From: Monarcha castaneiventris obscurior
Lineage: Eukaryota; Chordata; Aves; Passeriformes; Monarchidae
NCBI GenBank assembly: GCA_026261815.1
Contig: JAMPIT010000350.1
Span: 1,364,001-1,428,000 of the forward strand
DNA length: 64,000 nt
Direction of reading: 5' to 3'
The position numbers and the translations under genes are program-made. Of this stretch, positions 1 through 12,340 are shown piece after piece (the first letter of the stretch is position 1; each line of letters opens with the position of its first letter). Below the pieces are notes generated by a model. It made no database searches. It saw only the letters and a list, made by a program, of their open reading frames with translations, and was not told the DNA's origin.

Positions 1-503
1 ATGCCAAATAATTTTGTATAATTAGTAAGCCTTTTGACTTCTTTTTTGAACTGGATTTCTAGGCCTTAGATGTGCTGAATCACACTAGCTCTATGAGCTC
101 TGCTGGCAAAATCTCTCATATTGAAAATGGTTTATTTTCACTCTTGCTTGTAATTGTTTTAACTAGTTGTTTAATTCTGGTAGGATCTTCTCTTTTGTCT
201 TGTGTTAACACAGTTTTTTTGGGAGGTTTCTTACCTTTTGTTAGGTAGCTTGTCCAAACTTCTTGAAAATTCACATGTCCTGGCACTGAAATCACACTTA
301 CGTAGCTGCTTATCAATTCTTCAGCTACTACTAGTAGTAATGAGTTCCCACTGATGCCATGATGAGTTTTTGCCTTTTTTGTATATACCTTTTATATAGC
401 TTTTATGTATCCTCAATGCTTTTATCATGCATACTTGCAATTTCTTAAGCCCGATGACTGAACATAGTCGTAATATTCCGTTAAGCCAGGAGACCAAACA
501 TCC
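1..503. other. Unannotated AT-rich sequence, probable MICU2 intron 1
   Basis: I see no gene here. Two short frames on the minus strand (116-316 and 321-527) show no recognisable domain and no splice context. The sequence is AT-rich and resembles the rest of the window. It is assigned to MICU2 intron 1 only because the MICU2 exon at 52012 is on the plus strand and no first exon is found between. Confidence 0.4.
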
Positions 504-850
504 TGAAGGCCTCAAAGTTGGGGCCAAAAAGTCCTGCGCTATCCTGAGAAACGAAGGTCCTCTCTAGAACACATCCTGCAAACTAAGATAGGCCCATCCA
601 GGAGGGAATTCCTCGGGATGGGGGGATATCATGCTATTCATTTAGGCTTCTCATTGGGGAATCTTTGATAGATATGCTAATTTGCAAGGTCTGTAAATTG
701 TATACGCGATCTGTCATCGGTGTGCATTTTGGCACATTCCACCTGGATGAAGTGGTGCACCTTAAGGACCCTTAAATAAATACCAAGGTAAAACCCCTTT
801 TCCCTTAAACCGTGTTTGGTTCTTAATTTTAAGACCAGGGAAAGGCAACA
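504..850 (+). mobile_element. Probable solo LTR of an avian endogenous retrovirus (ERVL-like)
   Basis: This block differs from its flanks in being richer in GC and CpG (for example near 527, 614, 705 and 718). It can be framed as TG at 504 to CA at 850, about 347 bp, a usual solo-LTR length. A TATA/poly(A)-like run (TTAAATAAAT) lies near 772-782, followed by a CT-rich segment and a conserved-looking end around 828-848. The text resembles class III avian LTRs as I remember them, but I cannot name the family. No internal retroviral genes lie beside it, so it would be a solo LTR. The 5-bp flanks (CATCC and CCACT) do not match, so the ends are approximate or the target duplication has decayed. 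Confidence 0.5.
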
Positions 851-2161
851 CCACTAGAAAAGATGCTGGTTTTTGCCATGTATTTATCCATATGCTTAGT
901 CTTGCTGGGTTTTGTTGCAGTTTAAACTGTTTTCTTTGGTGCAGGCCTGGCTTATCTGTACCAAACTTCCCCAGCTGCTCCCAGAAAGCTAAATTTTTTT
1001 ATTTAAATGGTACACTATTTGAGTATCGTTGCAGTCTTATAGAGCACTTCTAGGGAATAAATTTCACACCACAGTTGTTAGATCAACTGTTTAATATTTC
1101 GGTTTGTCTGGAAATTATGGGTGAATACTGTCTGATCTTGATGACTTGTTAATGGTTTTATCTAGATTAACTTATGCTGATTGCATAAAAGGCTGTCTCT
1201 ATCCTAGCCCTCTGGAAAAAGACTGTTGTGGCAAATTCCATCTGCTCTTCTATAGTGAGCATCAGGGAGAAAAAAAAATCAACTTAGCTTTTTTGGTGCT
1301 TTTGTTTGAGCTCTTCTTTCATGATTCTTTATCTTCGTGCTTGTTCTTGGAACAATTGGCTTTAATTGTGAATTGAGAAAGCTATTAAAAAGTTGCTTTT
1401 AAAACTTATTTTGCTTTCTTTTTTTACAATTTCTAGTTAACCGGCTGAAGTTTATGGGAAATCCTCCCCCATCCTGTTTTCATTGTTAAGGAGCAACATC
1501 CGTTTTTAAAAAGATGCTTTTTTACCTAAAATAACATTCTGCAATGTTGTTTTTAATCAAGCTGGTTTTCACAGGGCTTTTTTTGTTATTCTTGCTTGCT
1601 TGTTTTTAATAAGTGGTGTGTGTTTAACCATTTTGATGGTTTTGATGGACGATCCCTGTCACGTTCAAGCATTTACACTTTGAGATGCTTCTTTTAAATA
1701 GCTTATTCATTTTTATGTATCTTACTTTGTTGAAATTTAACTTGATAACAAAGGATACAATTTTTGTCATTCCAAACAGCCTTTATATGAATGTATTACA
1801 GTTATGCTGAGTGGGTCTTTGATTCAAGATGTAACTGGTATTGTGAACTGTGAGCTCCTGCATCAAAAGGGGTTTCTAATTTTTATGACAGCTTACAGAA
1901 GGAGTAATTTTGTTGTCTAAAATACTACAGTTCTCACAGTTGTTGTATTTACCTAATAGTGAGAGATTTCCGTTTCCGAGTACTTGCTTTTCTACTTTGA
2001 TAATTTCTGCAGTTTCCATGTGAGTACTGTTACATTAGCTCTTGTTCACATGGTTTACAGTACTGCTCTTAATTTTATGCTTGTAGAATGCTGTGGGTAC
2101 AGACCTGTTGGCTTTTCTGTGGATGAAGGGAGAACAGTTGGAGGTTTTTACTTCAAATGTT
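851..2161. other. Unannotated AT-rich sequence, probable intron
   Basis: Nothing recognisable is seen. Two short plus-strand frames (1146-1376 and 1984-2166) have no family resemblance. T-rich runs are frequent. No CpG cluster or credible exon was found. Confidence 0.4.
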
Positions 2162-3060
2162 TGTGAGGCCTTCAGCACTGTCTCTCACAATATTCTTGCC
2201 TCCATGTTAAGGTACCACAGTCTGGATGGGAGGACAAGATGAGTGAAAGAAAGAGTTGATCAGCCCCAGAAGATAATGGTCAGTGAGGCCAGTGGAAGTG
2301 GAGTGTAAGGGGTCTGACCTGGGACCAGTCCTTTTAATATCTTTACCAATGAACCAGAGGAGGTGACAGGGTTCACTTGTCATGTTTGCAGGCAACACCA
2401 AATTGAAGAGAACCAGAAACAGATCTGCTGTTTGGAAGACACCTAGATAGACTGGAGAAATGGGGCAACAGAAACCTCATGAAATTCTAAAAATGCAAGG
2501 TTCTGCACCTACAAAGAAAGAATTCCCTGCAGCAATACTATCTTGAGGAGAGTTCTACAGAAAGGGGTCTAAGGGCTTTGCTGTACAGCATCCTGAACAT
2601 AAGTTAGCAGCGTGCCCTGACTGCAAAGAGAGCAAAGTATCCTGGGTTGTTTCAGTAGTATATTGAGGGAAGGAAAAAGATTATCCCTCTTAACTTGGCA
2701 TTTTTTAGACATATATAGTCCAAGACACTTTCAGTCTTAGACTCCCAAGTACAAGAAAGTATTGACAAACTGGGACTGAGTTCAGTCAGAAGCCACCAAG
2801 ATGGCTGGGAGCTGAAACACTGAGTAAAGAGAGGTTGAGGTGTCTGCTCTTGCTGAACCTGGAGAAGAAGCAGTTTCAAGAGGACCTAAGAGCATCCTTC
2901 CACTGCCCAGGAGGAGGTCATCAAGAAGACACAGACAGGTGCTTCACAGTGGTGTGTGGTGGAGATGACAAGACACAGTGGGTATGAATTGAGATAAAGA
3001 GGATCTAGATGGATTTAAAAAGAAGTTTGATGGAGGTGCACAGTAGGATTTTATGGCTCT
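2162..3060 (+). mobile_element. Old, 5'-truncated CR1 LINE remnant
   Basis: The segment follows the 3' part of a CR1 element in the forward direction. It begins with a decayed reverse-transcriptase stretch near 2165-2195 that reads like the 'FDTVSHNIL' motif of this family. It continues through 'TGACCTGGGACCAGTCCTTT' near 2315-2335 and the 'GCAGGCAACACCAAATTG' segment near 2390. The 'AGACTGGAGAAATGGGGCAAC' block near 2450 and the 'GGTTCTGCACCTAC' block near 2500 follow. The copy has many indels and stops and encodes nothing. Frames called on either strand here (2207-2401, 2652-2879) are by-products of the repeat. The 3' boundary is uncertain by tens of bases. Confidence 0.72.
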
Positions 3061-6000
3061 TGAATTAATGTCGGATTTTTGGTTTCTTTAACTTTGAACT
3101 GATTGACAAAGTAATTCCAACATTCTTTTAACACTGTATTTCCTAAAATAAAAGGAACGGGTACTGGAAAAAGTTAGGAATGTTTTGGGCTGTTGCTGTT
3201 CCAATTAGATGGTATTTGCATTCCACTGAACTTGAATGAGAATGCTGTTCATGGTGTACAGTCTAAAAGTGTTATTGGACTGTATCTGGCCCTGCGGTTT
3301 TTGGGTTTGGTTCTTGCAACTTATCTGTCTTGATGCAAAGTAATAACCCTTAGGATTATGGAATCCACAGGTAGTCATTATTTCAGTGTTAATGTTCCAG
3401 TATTCAGAAAACAGATTTAGAAAGAACGTTATGAATACAGATGTGAAAACAGTCTTAACGGAAAATATGTATAGGTAAAAACAGTTCCTTTCAGGCACTT
3501 CCAGACTTGCAGAAGCATAAATGCTTGTTCCAGACTTGTAAGCATAAATGGAGAGATGGAAAATACCATTAGATCTCAGTAAGTAGCTTGGAGACATCAA
3601 ATACACAGAAGCCCTACCTTTATTTGTTGTGAAAAATCACATAATATTTATTCTTTCATTTAATATAGAAGCTTTATTCAGACCATTAGTGAAACTTGCT
3701 GTTGTCTGAACTGTCTTAATTTGTACAGGTAGTATCATTTCCTCTGTTATCCTCAAACATATTTTTTCAGTTGGAATTCAGTACCGTATGATTGAGCCTC
3801 CTGAGGAAGCTCTCCTAACCTCTGATCATAGTTGACAAGATTGTAGCCCTCTTTTACTGAACTTGGAATAAAAAAACTGGGTTTTGCTCTTGTTCTTGCT
3901 TGCCTTAAGAAAAGTATATCACCTGAAATTCTCTGTAAGACATTTTATTTATCAGTAATTTTAAGAAAGTGACTCATGTAGCTCAGGGTTTTGTAGTTTG
4001 TGCTCTGCTAACTGGACTCCCTCATATTTCTGATTTCACAGTTGAGAAGTGATTCTTTTCTCAGAAAAACATGAGAACAGCCATCCAGGTTCAGCCAAGG
4101 AAGAACTGAAGAATTGTTCAAGTGTATATGGCACTTTTTGTAGTATGCTGGCCACTTGAGGTTGGACAGCCTAAGGAGGAACTGTCTTTTACTCGGGATT
4201 TACTGGCTTAGAGGGTGGGGTTTTTTTCTCTTTTCAATGAACATTTCCAGATTTCACTTGAATGCAAAAATTGTTAGTGTCTGCCGCATAAAATGGCAGC
4301 ATCTAGCAGCTGGTTATGTCATGAACCATCTCCTTTTGGTTTTGAGCATGTGGTGTCCAAGGCAGCTGTCTCTTTTTTATGTTTCAGGTAGAAGTCAAAA
4401 TGAAAGCTAGAAATGGACTGTTCTTATGTTTAATAATGTTTTGTTCTGTTACTTGCAGTTGAATACAGTGCAAAGTAACTCAAGTGTATAATTAACAGTT
4501 ATAAAGTTAAATTACAGGCTTATTTTTAACAATTTTAACAAGCATGTCATCTTTCATAATGAAACCTATTTGTAATAAATAATGGAATTGTCAATGCAGA
4601 AATCTTTCTGAAATCTAGCACATCTGATTCCAGAAATATGCAGCAGCAGGTATTTATGCAGCATTCCTTTCTGTTTGTGAATATACTTGTTCCATCCAGG
4701 TTGGATGAACATAATGATGGGCTTAGTCATTTCTTCATCCTGTCTTCAGTAGTTCTCTTAGAACAAGAAATAACACAAATTGTCTTCAAAAGATGAGGGC
4801 ACTTCTTGTGTTCTTTAAACATTGTAGAAAAAATTATGGATTTCTTGAGGTTGGTCTACATTGTGATCCCAAAATTGCAGACTAATCAAGAGATGCAGAA
4901 GTGGTGCTTTAACTGGAATGCTGGTGGCCCAGAACCAGTAGCTGGTTTACCACCACAGCATGACTATTTTGTCCCGCTGAAAACTTTCAGCAGAATGTAA
5001 ACTTGTGGAAAGTCTGAATTGTCTTTAATTTCATTTATCAAATGAAGAAACAGCTGCAGTAGAGTTACTGTATGTTGTGCTGAAAAACTTCTTTTTCCTT
5101 CCTTTATATGGGTTAAAAGATCCTTTGTCCATCTGTAAGCTGCAGGTGGCAGTTGCCAGTTCTGGATCCAGCCATAAATGTCAAAAGCGCAATAGCCAAC
5201 ATGTTACCTGTTTAAAAGCAGGCAGTAGGTTTGAGTTAGGCTGTACCTAACCAGGAATCTGGTAGGTTCTAAGAGCGTAAGTATTGTGGTTAATTTCTGT
5301 TGCAATTTCAACAGAAGTGCTCAGATAATTGTTAAATTTGGCAGAGATTTCAAAACCAGGAAGGATTACAGTTACCTGCAGAGCAGCACATTTTACATAG
5401 TCCTTTGTTAAAGTCAGCTGAACCAAACCTAAACAGTAAGCTTTCTCAGCTAAGCTATAGCCTTGCTAATACATCTGCATCTGTAAGGGAAGCAAAAAAT
5501 ATAATCTCTGTGTTGTCAGGTGAACAAGGATATATTAGAAATTCTAATCCTATTTAGAAAGCGTATGTGGCCCAGGATTTGCTGTCTTACTGCCTCTGAG
5601 GGATCCTTAGGAAAAGGAACAGCAGTGAGCACTCTGCAGTGAGTGTAGTGGTTTAGTCTGTTAAAGTGTGCTGCACTTTAGGTAAGAATGTCTTAGAATC
5701 TGAGCTTTCCCTGTTGGGTATAATGTTCTTGTGTGGGTAATGGCTGCCAGTCCTTATGTCAGTAATAGGTTTATGTTGTTGAATAAATTCTCTTTCTCTG
5801 TAAGGTTCTGTGCCATTTTCTCTATTAAGAAATTCATGTTCTCTAATGTTAAAAGTGATAGTCTGCTGCTACAATTTCCCCTTGCTCCCATTTTGTCACC
5901 ATCTGTGTTTAAAAATCCCAAATTGTAGGGGCTAGGATCACTGATATGCCTGAAAACTATTATACTAATGAAAAAACATCCCTGCCTTTAAACCATTTCT

Positions 6001-9000
6001 CTACTTAATTTATTTATCATTGTTTATAGACTCATCTGTAAACTTACCTGCCCTTACTTCAATATCCAACGTTAGTACTTTTACAGAATACGTTTTCTTT
6101 TTTATTTTAGCCCATGCATAATTTCTTCCATTTTGTAAAGCATCTCTTCTGTGTTCAGAGGGGTGTTTTTTACACTGCTTGTTTCCCCTTTGAATGACAT
6201 TCCTTGGTCTGGCATTTGCTGATTTTCAGTCACTTTCCAAGGCATAACTTGTGAAGGGAAGGAAATATGCTCAAACTTACCTCTCTAGGACTGTGCATGA
6301 TTCTGTACAATTTCTTCTTCCCTTTAATTTGCCTGGATTGTTTTTCCTTTTATTTGTCAGTGGTATTTAAAGGCAGGCCATTGCTTGCACCATTTTGTTG
6401 AATATCCAAGTTATGTGGCTGCTGCTATGCTACGGTTTGTTGCTACCTGAAACTCTTCAAAACCAGATATGTCTTGGAATGATTGTTTTGTTGCAAACAG
6501 GAGATCTTTTCATCAGCTCTTGAGGTCTGCTTGGCTGTGCTGCAGTAGTTCTAGTCAGTTTGAGAATTGTGTGCCATTGTGGATCATGATTAGTTATTAG
6601 TGTACAAATTTCATAATGTATCACTTCTTTATTCTTAAGCAAAAGAATTGCATTTTCTACCTGCCCTTGGGTACGTTGTTTAGCAATTTGTATTATTTGT
6701 GAACATTAGTGCATCTTCTCTTTGTTCTTTCTCATCACTTAGCATTTCCTTTTCTTTGCTAATTTTTATGTATTTCTGTCGGCTTTTACACATTATGTCC
6801 CGTCCCTCCATCTTCCTTCGTTAATTTACATTCACCTTATGTACACTGAATTTCAGCTGTTAAAGACCTTTTTTTTCACCATGTGCAATTAGCTGTGCCT
6901 TGTCGGAGCATTAAAAAAATTCATGTCTCAAACTCCCTTGTCCTTGCTGCGTTCTACTGTGGAGCACATTTTTTGCCAAAACTATCTGAGTTGAGTAACT
7001 TGGCTGAACTTACATTGCTGGTAAATGTTATGACCTGGGGAATATCAGACATACATCTCTGGTGTACAGAGATGTAAATGTCTGACATTGCCATACATTT
7101 TTTAACCATGACTGTCACCCACTACCTATTCTCTTTTTCTGATACCTTTCTTGTGCCATACAATGTTTTGTTGTAGTTGTGGCTTCTATTTATAATTTAA
7201 AACTTCTGTTTAAAAATTTTATGGAAAAAAATGTTTATTCCATTTCATATGTCTCTGCTAGTTTTCTATCTGTATAGAATCCTACTGTTCTCTTATTCCT
7301 ATTACTTGCATTACTTTAGATGTCTAGTTAATTAATTTCCTCCTTTGATTTCCCTCAGAAACTCTCCTAACATTTCTGAAGATCTGTTCTCATATTTTGG
7401 CATATTTGGGTTCTGAATTACTTCTGCCTTTTCCACTTGTCTTCCCTTTCTAATATTGTCTGATTTATTGCCTTTCTTTACAGCTTTTGGAACTGAAACT
7501 GCTGTTGTTAATTCTGTGCTCCAGCAGTTCTCTTTCAACAATGACAATGGTTTAATCAAATTAGAGTGGATGAGTTTAATGGGAGGTGCACTCCCATTGT
7601 TAGAAATCAAAGAAGGTAGTACCTCTTAGTGTCTTCATTTAATATTTTATGCTTAGCTACATTTAGCTTGTCATTCTAACTGTGGTTGTTTCCCAGACCC
7701 TCATCAGTTGTGATCAAATGACTCAAGAAAAGTGATGTATTTTCTTGTACATCTTCTCTTTTTAGTGTATGTATCTTTGGAGAAAATTACATGTAAATCT
7801 GGTTTAGGATTTAGCAGTTTTGTAGCAGTCGAAATTTGTGTTGCTCTAATGGCCCAGCCCTCTCGGCGGCTTTAGGGGAAGATGGTTTGGTTTACTCTGG
7901 GCGGTGCGCAGGAGAAACGGCAAAATTCTCAGGAGGCTCAATAACAAATGTTTAAGTGCAGGCTTTAGAACATTAAGGTAGAATAAAGTACTTGGCAAAT
8001 TTTAAAATGTAGCTGTTAGGGCTGCTATTATGTATAGAAATGCAATAATATAGCCTCCAGTGGTGGGTGTGCACCCCTTGTGCACCTGGGCTGTTCCTTT
8101 GGGCACTGTCAGCAAAGCACCCGCCGCTTTTGGAAATGGTCGATTGTCTGAGCCATTCACTTGCCAGTCTCTCACAGTTGCCTGGTCCTACAGAGGAGAG
8201 GAGAAGACAGTGCAGATAAATTCTGTAAGGAGATCCTCAGGTTAGTGGTTTCTGTGGGTTTGTGTTTGGTGGTGCTTGTAGATACGTTGCTGCTCTGAAA
8301 TTGAAATATTCTGAAGTGCAAGTTGTCTGAGAGTAAGAAATTGCTGGTTTCCTTGAAAAAAATTATGCAATTTGCTTGTCTATGTATGCCAAAGCAATAT
8401 ATATAGAACCCACTTAAAATTCTAATGGTGTTTTGCCAAATGTTATAAAGAAATAGTATCAACATAACCTCTCACTTTCTGAACTTTATTCTAGAGGTTT
8501 TATTTCTAATAAAATTTTACTGCTCTCTTCCAAGGATAATTAGAAAGCAGGTAGATATTTTTAAATATCAGGTTTTTAAATTTTCAATAATATTGAGAAA
8601 AAATATGCACAAAAAATACTTAATAATATGAACTTCGTAACTTTTTTATACCAGTACCATTATTTTCCAGCTAATAGGACGCTAAGTCCAGCTGTTAATA
8701 TATAGCTCTTTGTGTGTTTGTGCATGTACACATAACAAAATAGAGTATCTCACTGTATTTAAGTCCTCAAAAATAAGGTAACTGTGGTTTTTATGACAAA
8801 AAAACCATCTCTTGTTCACTGTATGTGAGAGGGAGAGAGACATGCTTCCAGGTAAGGTAGTTTGTGGCTTAAGGCAGCTGCCTGGTATGGTTCCAGCTGT
8901 GTGTGGCAGGGAGCTCATGTGCATGAAGCTTGATGTTTTGGGCTCCCAATCCTGGGCAGGTAGTGTGGATTAGTCTTTAGATTTTATGGGAATTTTAGTA

Positions 9001-10779
9001 TTTCAACCAGTTACCATCATAGTCTTTTCCAGTGCTACCTGTCTTAAATTTTTTTTACAAAGCATGAAAGAACAGAGCAAGGTATATATTTCCATCTTAA
9101 ACACTTAATTGGTTTTTTACTTGCTTGTTGTAGAGCTTAAGAAAGCCATCTTCATTGCTATTCTTACAGATATCATCAGTTCACCACTTTACTGTTGTTG
9201 TTTATGCTCTCTCTACTACCTGAAACTTGCATCTTCTTGTTGTTTAATCTTGTTATGACTGTAGATTATACATGTCAAAACAAAGAAACTTTAATATTTT
9301 TCTAGGTAAGAACAGCACTAAAATAAATTGCTCTCTGTTCTCTTTAGATGGAAGAAATAGATTGAGCTCTAGATGTGTTTTACAAGATTGAATCATTGTT
9401 GTAGCTCATCTTTGAACCTTATCTGCTGCCTTGTTTGTTTTTTCTTAATGAGTTCCAAAATTATACTTAAGTATTTGTGGTGTCATGAGCTCATGTGGGA
9501 AGGCAACATGACACCCGTAAGATCTTAAGATTTTCTTGTTTTCTGTCCACTGACAGAAGTATTACATTTATTCAGCAAAATGCCTATAAGCCCTTTTCTA
9601 TTGTGCCTTATTGTACTTTCCTAATCTAAATTTGAGACAAAATCTTCCACTTCCACTTTATTCAACTGTTTCATTTCAACATTATAAATATCTAACATCA
9701 TCCTTTTCATTACCTTCAGATAGGAGGGTCTTTAAATACTTTTCATAAAGCTTAATTTGCTTGATTTCTAGCATGTGTCACTACCCCCTTTCATCTTCTA
9801 AATAGTCAAGCTCCCGCTATGATTTCCCAGTTTTTGAGGTGCTTATTTTTCCCTTATGTTTGTAGTCATAGAATAGTTCCAGAAGGTAGCTGGTTGTAAT
9901 TCTGTTGGATTTACCTCACCAGTTTATGGTTTCCAGAAGATACTTAAGTGAAAAACAAATCACTAAGAATACAGGTGCAGGTGAGACACATGACAAAAGA
10001 CAAGAAGATTACCAAGTTTAGATTACTTCAAATTAATGCAGTATTTTTACAGTGGTTTTATTGAGGGTGTGGAGGCAAATAGACTGCTTCTTTGAAAAGT
10101 TCTGGCTTCCAAGTTGCCTTTCTTGAGATTTTTTTTTTTCTAATTGGTGCCTATGTATGAAGTATGAGAAGGGAAGATAAAACTGTATCTGGGGACAATG
10201 CTGTTATTTGAATTAGCAGATCACCTCCTAAGATATCTAATAGCAGCCTTATCTCTGAGAAATGGTGCAGGGTGGATTAAATACTGGAGGACTGGTTGTC
10301 AAAGGGGACAGACGAGTCAAGGAGGGAGAGTTCAGCTATCTTAATACTCATGTCCAAAAAAAAGAAATCAAATTTGTAAAACTTTTTATGTATGTGCAAG
10401 GTAATGAAGAGATGAACAATTGCTAGCATGGGCTTCCCAAGAAAAATAATGTCTAATCAGTATAATTTTTCTGTATCATAAAACAGTTGAACCTGTCAAT
10501 AAAAACAAAGCACTACCTGTCATATATTTTTACTTTATTTAAAGCCCTTCATAATTCTGTTTTTTGTAATATTTTTATAAATAATGCAGAGAAATGTGAT
10601 CTAGGAGAAATTAGTGTACAGTAAGTGCAAAATTGATTGGATTAGTATTTCTGTTGATTAATTGTCGATTGATTGCTCTCAAAATAAAAAGGTATATTGA
10701 GCAGGGGTTTTCTACAGACCGGCCTGAAGTCCAATTCCCTTTCTGTTTTTTTACCTGATGTACTTAATGGTAGAATAGA
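3061..10779. other. Long unannotated intron-like stretch
   Basis: About 7.7 kb with no supportable gene. The largest frame, 3205-3606 on minus (133 codons), has no recognised domain and no splice or promoter context. A small CpG-containing cluster lies near 7850-8140 (including GGGCGG and TGCGCA strings), and an imperfect hairpin at 7045-7085. The segment 9865-9900 faintly resembles the terminal CR1 repeat in reverse, but is too short to call. The rest is plain AT-rich DNA. Confidence 0.4.
7045..7085. repeat. Short imperfect inverted repeat (hairpin)
   Basis: The left arm 7045-7060 pairs with the right arm 7068-7085 around a 7-base loop (7061-7067). Nine inner base pairs are perfect, then a 2-base bulge on the right arm, then seven more perfect pairs. 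The arms are too short for a usual microRNA precursor. A chance or template-switch origin is possible. Confidence 0.7.
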
Positions 10780-11440
10780 GAGTAGCTAGAGTCATTCTGC
10801 AGATGACACAAAACTCGGGAAAGACTGGAGAATGAGACCATATTTCAGAAAGATCTTGTAAAACTGGAAAGATAATCTGCACAGGAGTAGGTGCAGTCCT
10901 TCAGAAAAGTATTTGATAGGGTTTTTCATTTGATAGCACTAGACTGTATCAAAAGATAATCCTGCCATTGGGATTTGCAGGTAGAAGTGCAGCCAGTGAA
11001 ATGAGCAAAGTTAAACTTTATTCATGATTGAACAGTCCTGAAGTCTCTGATGGAGCACTGTTTTCTACTTGGGGAGAGATGTTGCGAGGAAAACTTGAAC
11101 CGCTTGGAGGCTCAACAGAGGCATCACAGGTGATCAGAAGAGAGGACAAATCCCTTAGAGGATGCTTCATTTGTTTAGCCTGTGGAAGGAAAGACAGTGA
11201 AGAAGAGTGTGGTTTTCTAATATGTAAAAAGGCTGTTGCAGAAGAAGTAAAGGAATAGTTGCTTGTGTTGATGGTGCCCTTGATAAGTAAGAGCAGTCAA
11301 AACTTTATCAAGAAGAACTCAAAGGAGATATTAGAGAAATGTTTCTGAATTGCAATTAATGAAATAATTAAGTAAATTGCATGAGAAGGCTTTAAATTTT
11401 TGTCACTGCTAGGCTGTGAAGAGCTGGTTAAAGATGTGTA
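10780..11440 (+). mobile_element. Ancient CR1-type LINE remnant, interrupted
   Basis: Two colinear stretches resemble old CR1 3' ends. Near 10795-10930 the text has 'GCAGATGACACAAAACTC' followed by the downstream block seen in CR1. From about 11150 to 11380 it passes through a degraded 'GTTTAGCCTGTGGAAGGAAAG', then 'TAATATGTAAAAAGGCTGTT' near 11219 and 'GAAATGTTTCTGAATTG' near 11336. That order is expected for ancient sauropsid CR1 copies. The plus frame 11028-11258 (76 codons) runs through it and is not evidence of a gene. The middle, 10940-11140, is poorly matched and may be an insertion or extra decay. Confidence 0.5.
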
Positions 11441-12009
11441 GCTATAGATTTCCCCACTTTTGAGACTAAGATGGAAATTTTTTTTTTTAAAAACATTGTT
11501 TCTTTAACCTTTATTTTTCTAGAAGTTTCTGACTGAATGACTGCCCAGAACAGAAGTACACAGGTTGAAGTGAGATAACATCAGAGGTTACATTTACACA
11601 ACACCCTATTTGAATTCACCTTCTTTGAGAAGAAGTGAGAAAACCTTTTCTTCATCTCTATGGGGAGAGGGTGGAGGAATAAAAGTAACATTAAAAGATT
11701 TCTCTGGACTGTAGAGATCTTATTCTTATTGGACAGTCAACATGATAAACTCTTCTCTTGATTCAAACATAATATATTTGATTCAAGAGACATTTGTTTT
11801 GAAATATCCTTTTAATTCTCTAGCAGGAATTTGAATTCTAGCAGTTGTTATCTTCAAATGAGTTTTAGATAATATATTTGTTTGTATAACCATAGTTTTC
11901 ATCTTTCTCTGATTTGAATTTGAGAGGTCTCTCTTCTGTCTGTCCAGACTATTTTAGCCTTCTAAGACTAACTTTACTTTCTCAGTTTCTTCAAGGATCA
12001 TTATCTACA

Positions 12010-12340
12010 TTGGGGTTTTTGCTGTAATCTGTATAGAGAAGAAGCCCCATATAGCTTAATTAAAAATTCATTGCTATTTTATGTTTAACAAAAAGCTAAA
12101 CAATGCATTAGACTAAATTGTCCATTACACTTTTATGCAAGACAGTGTAATTACATGAAAAAAAGCCTTAACAATAAGAATAAAATTTATCATAGGGTAG
12201 TGCTAATGCATTTATATGCAATGAGAGTCTGTTTAATTATAGTACATTTAAGATTGGTATGCCAAGGGCAATAAACTTTATAACAACATACGAGAGTTTA
12301 ATAAGCATGAAACATCATAAGAGCAATGTAGACTAAACCT
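12010..12340. promoter_or_regulatory. Candidate conserved non-coding element (TAAT-rich)
   Basis: This block is unusually AT-rich and dense in homeodomain-type cores (TTAATTAA, TAATTA, TTTAATTATA), with POU-like 'ATGCATTTATATGCAAT' near 12205-12225 and several 'AATAAA/ATAAAC' strings. It lacks repeat signatures and long homopolymers. Such composition is typical of deeply conserved developmental enhancers. In human, the MICU2 neighbour is FGF9, a developmental gene whose regulation could lie in MICU2 introns. This is a reading of composition only, and conservation is untested. Confidence 0.28.

Noticed and set aside
3205..3606. 133-codon frame on minus
   Set aside because: No recognised domain, no splice or promoter context, and composition like the surrounding intron. 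Treated as chance.
9865..9900. Faint resemblance to the terminal CR1 repeat in reverse (CATAGAATAG...)
   Set aside because: Too short and too diverged to separate from chance.
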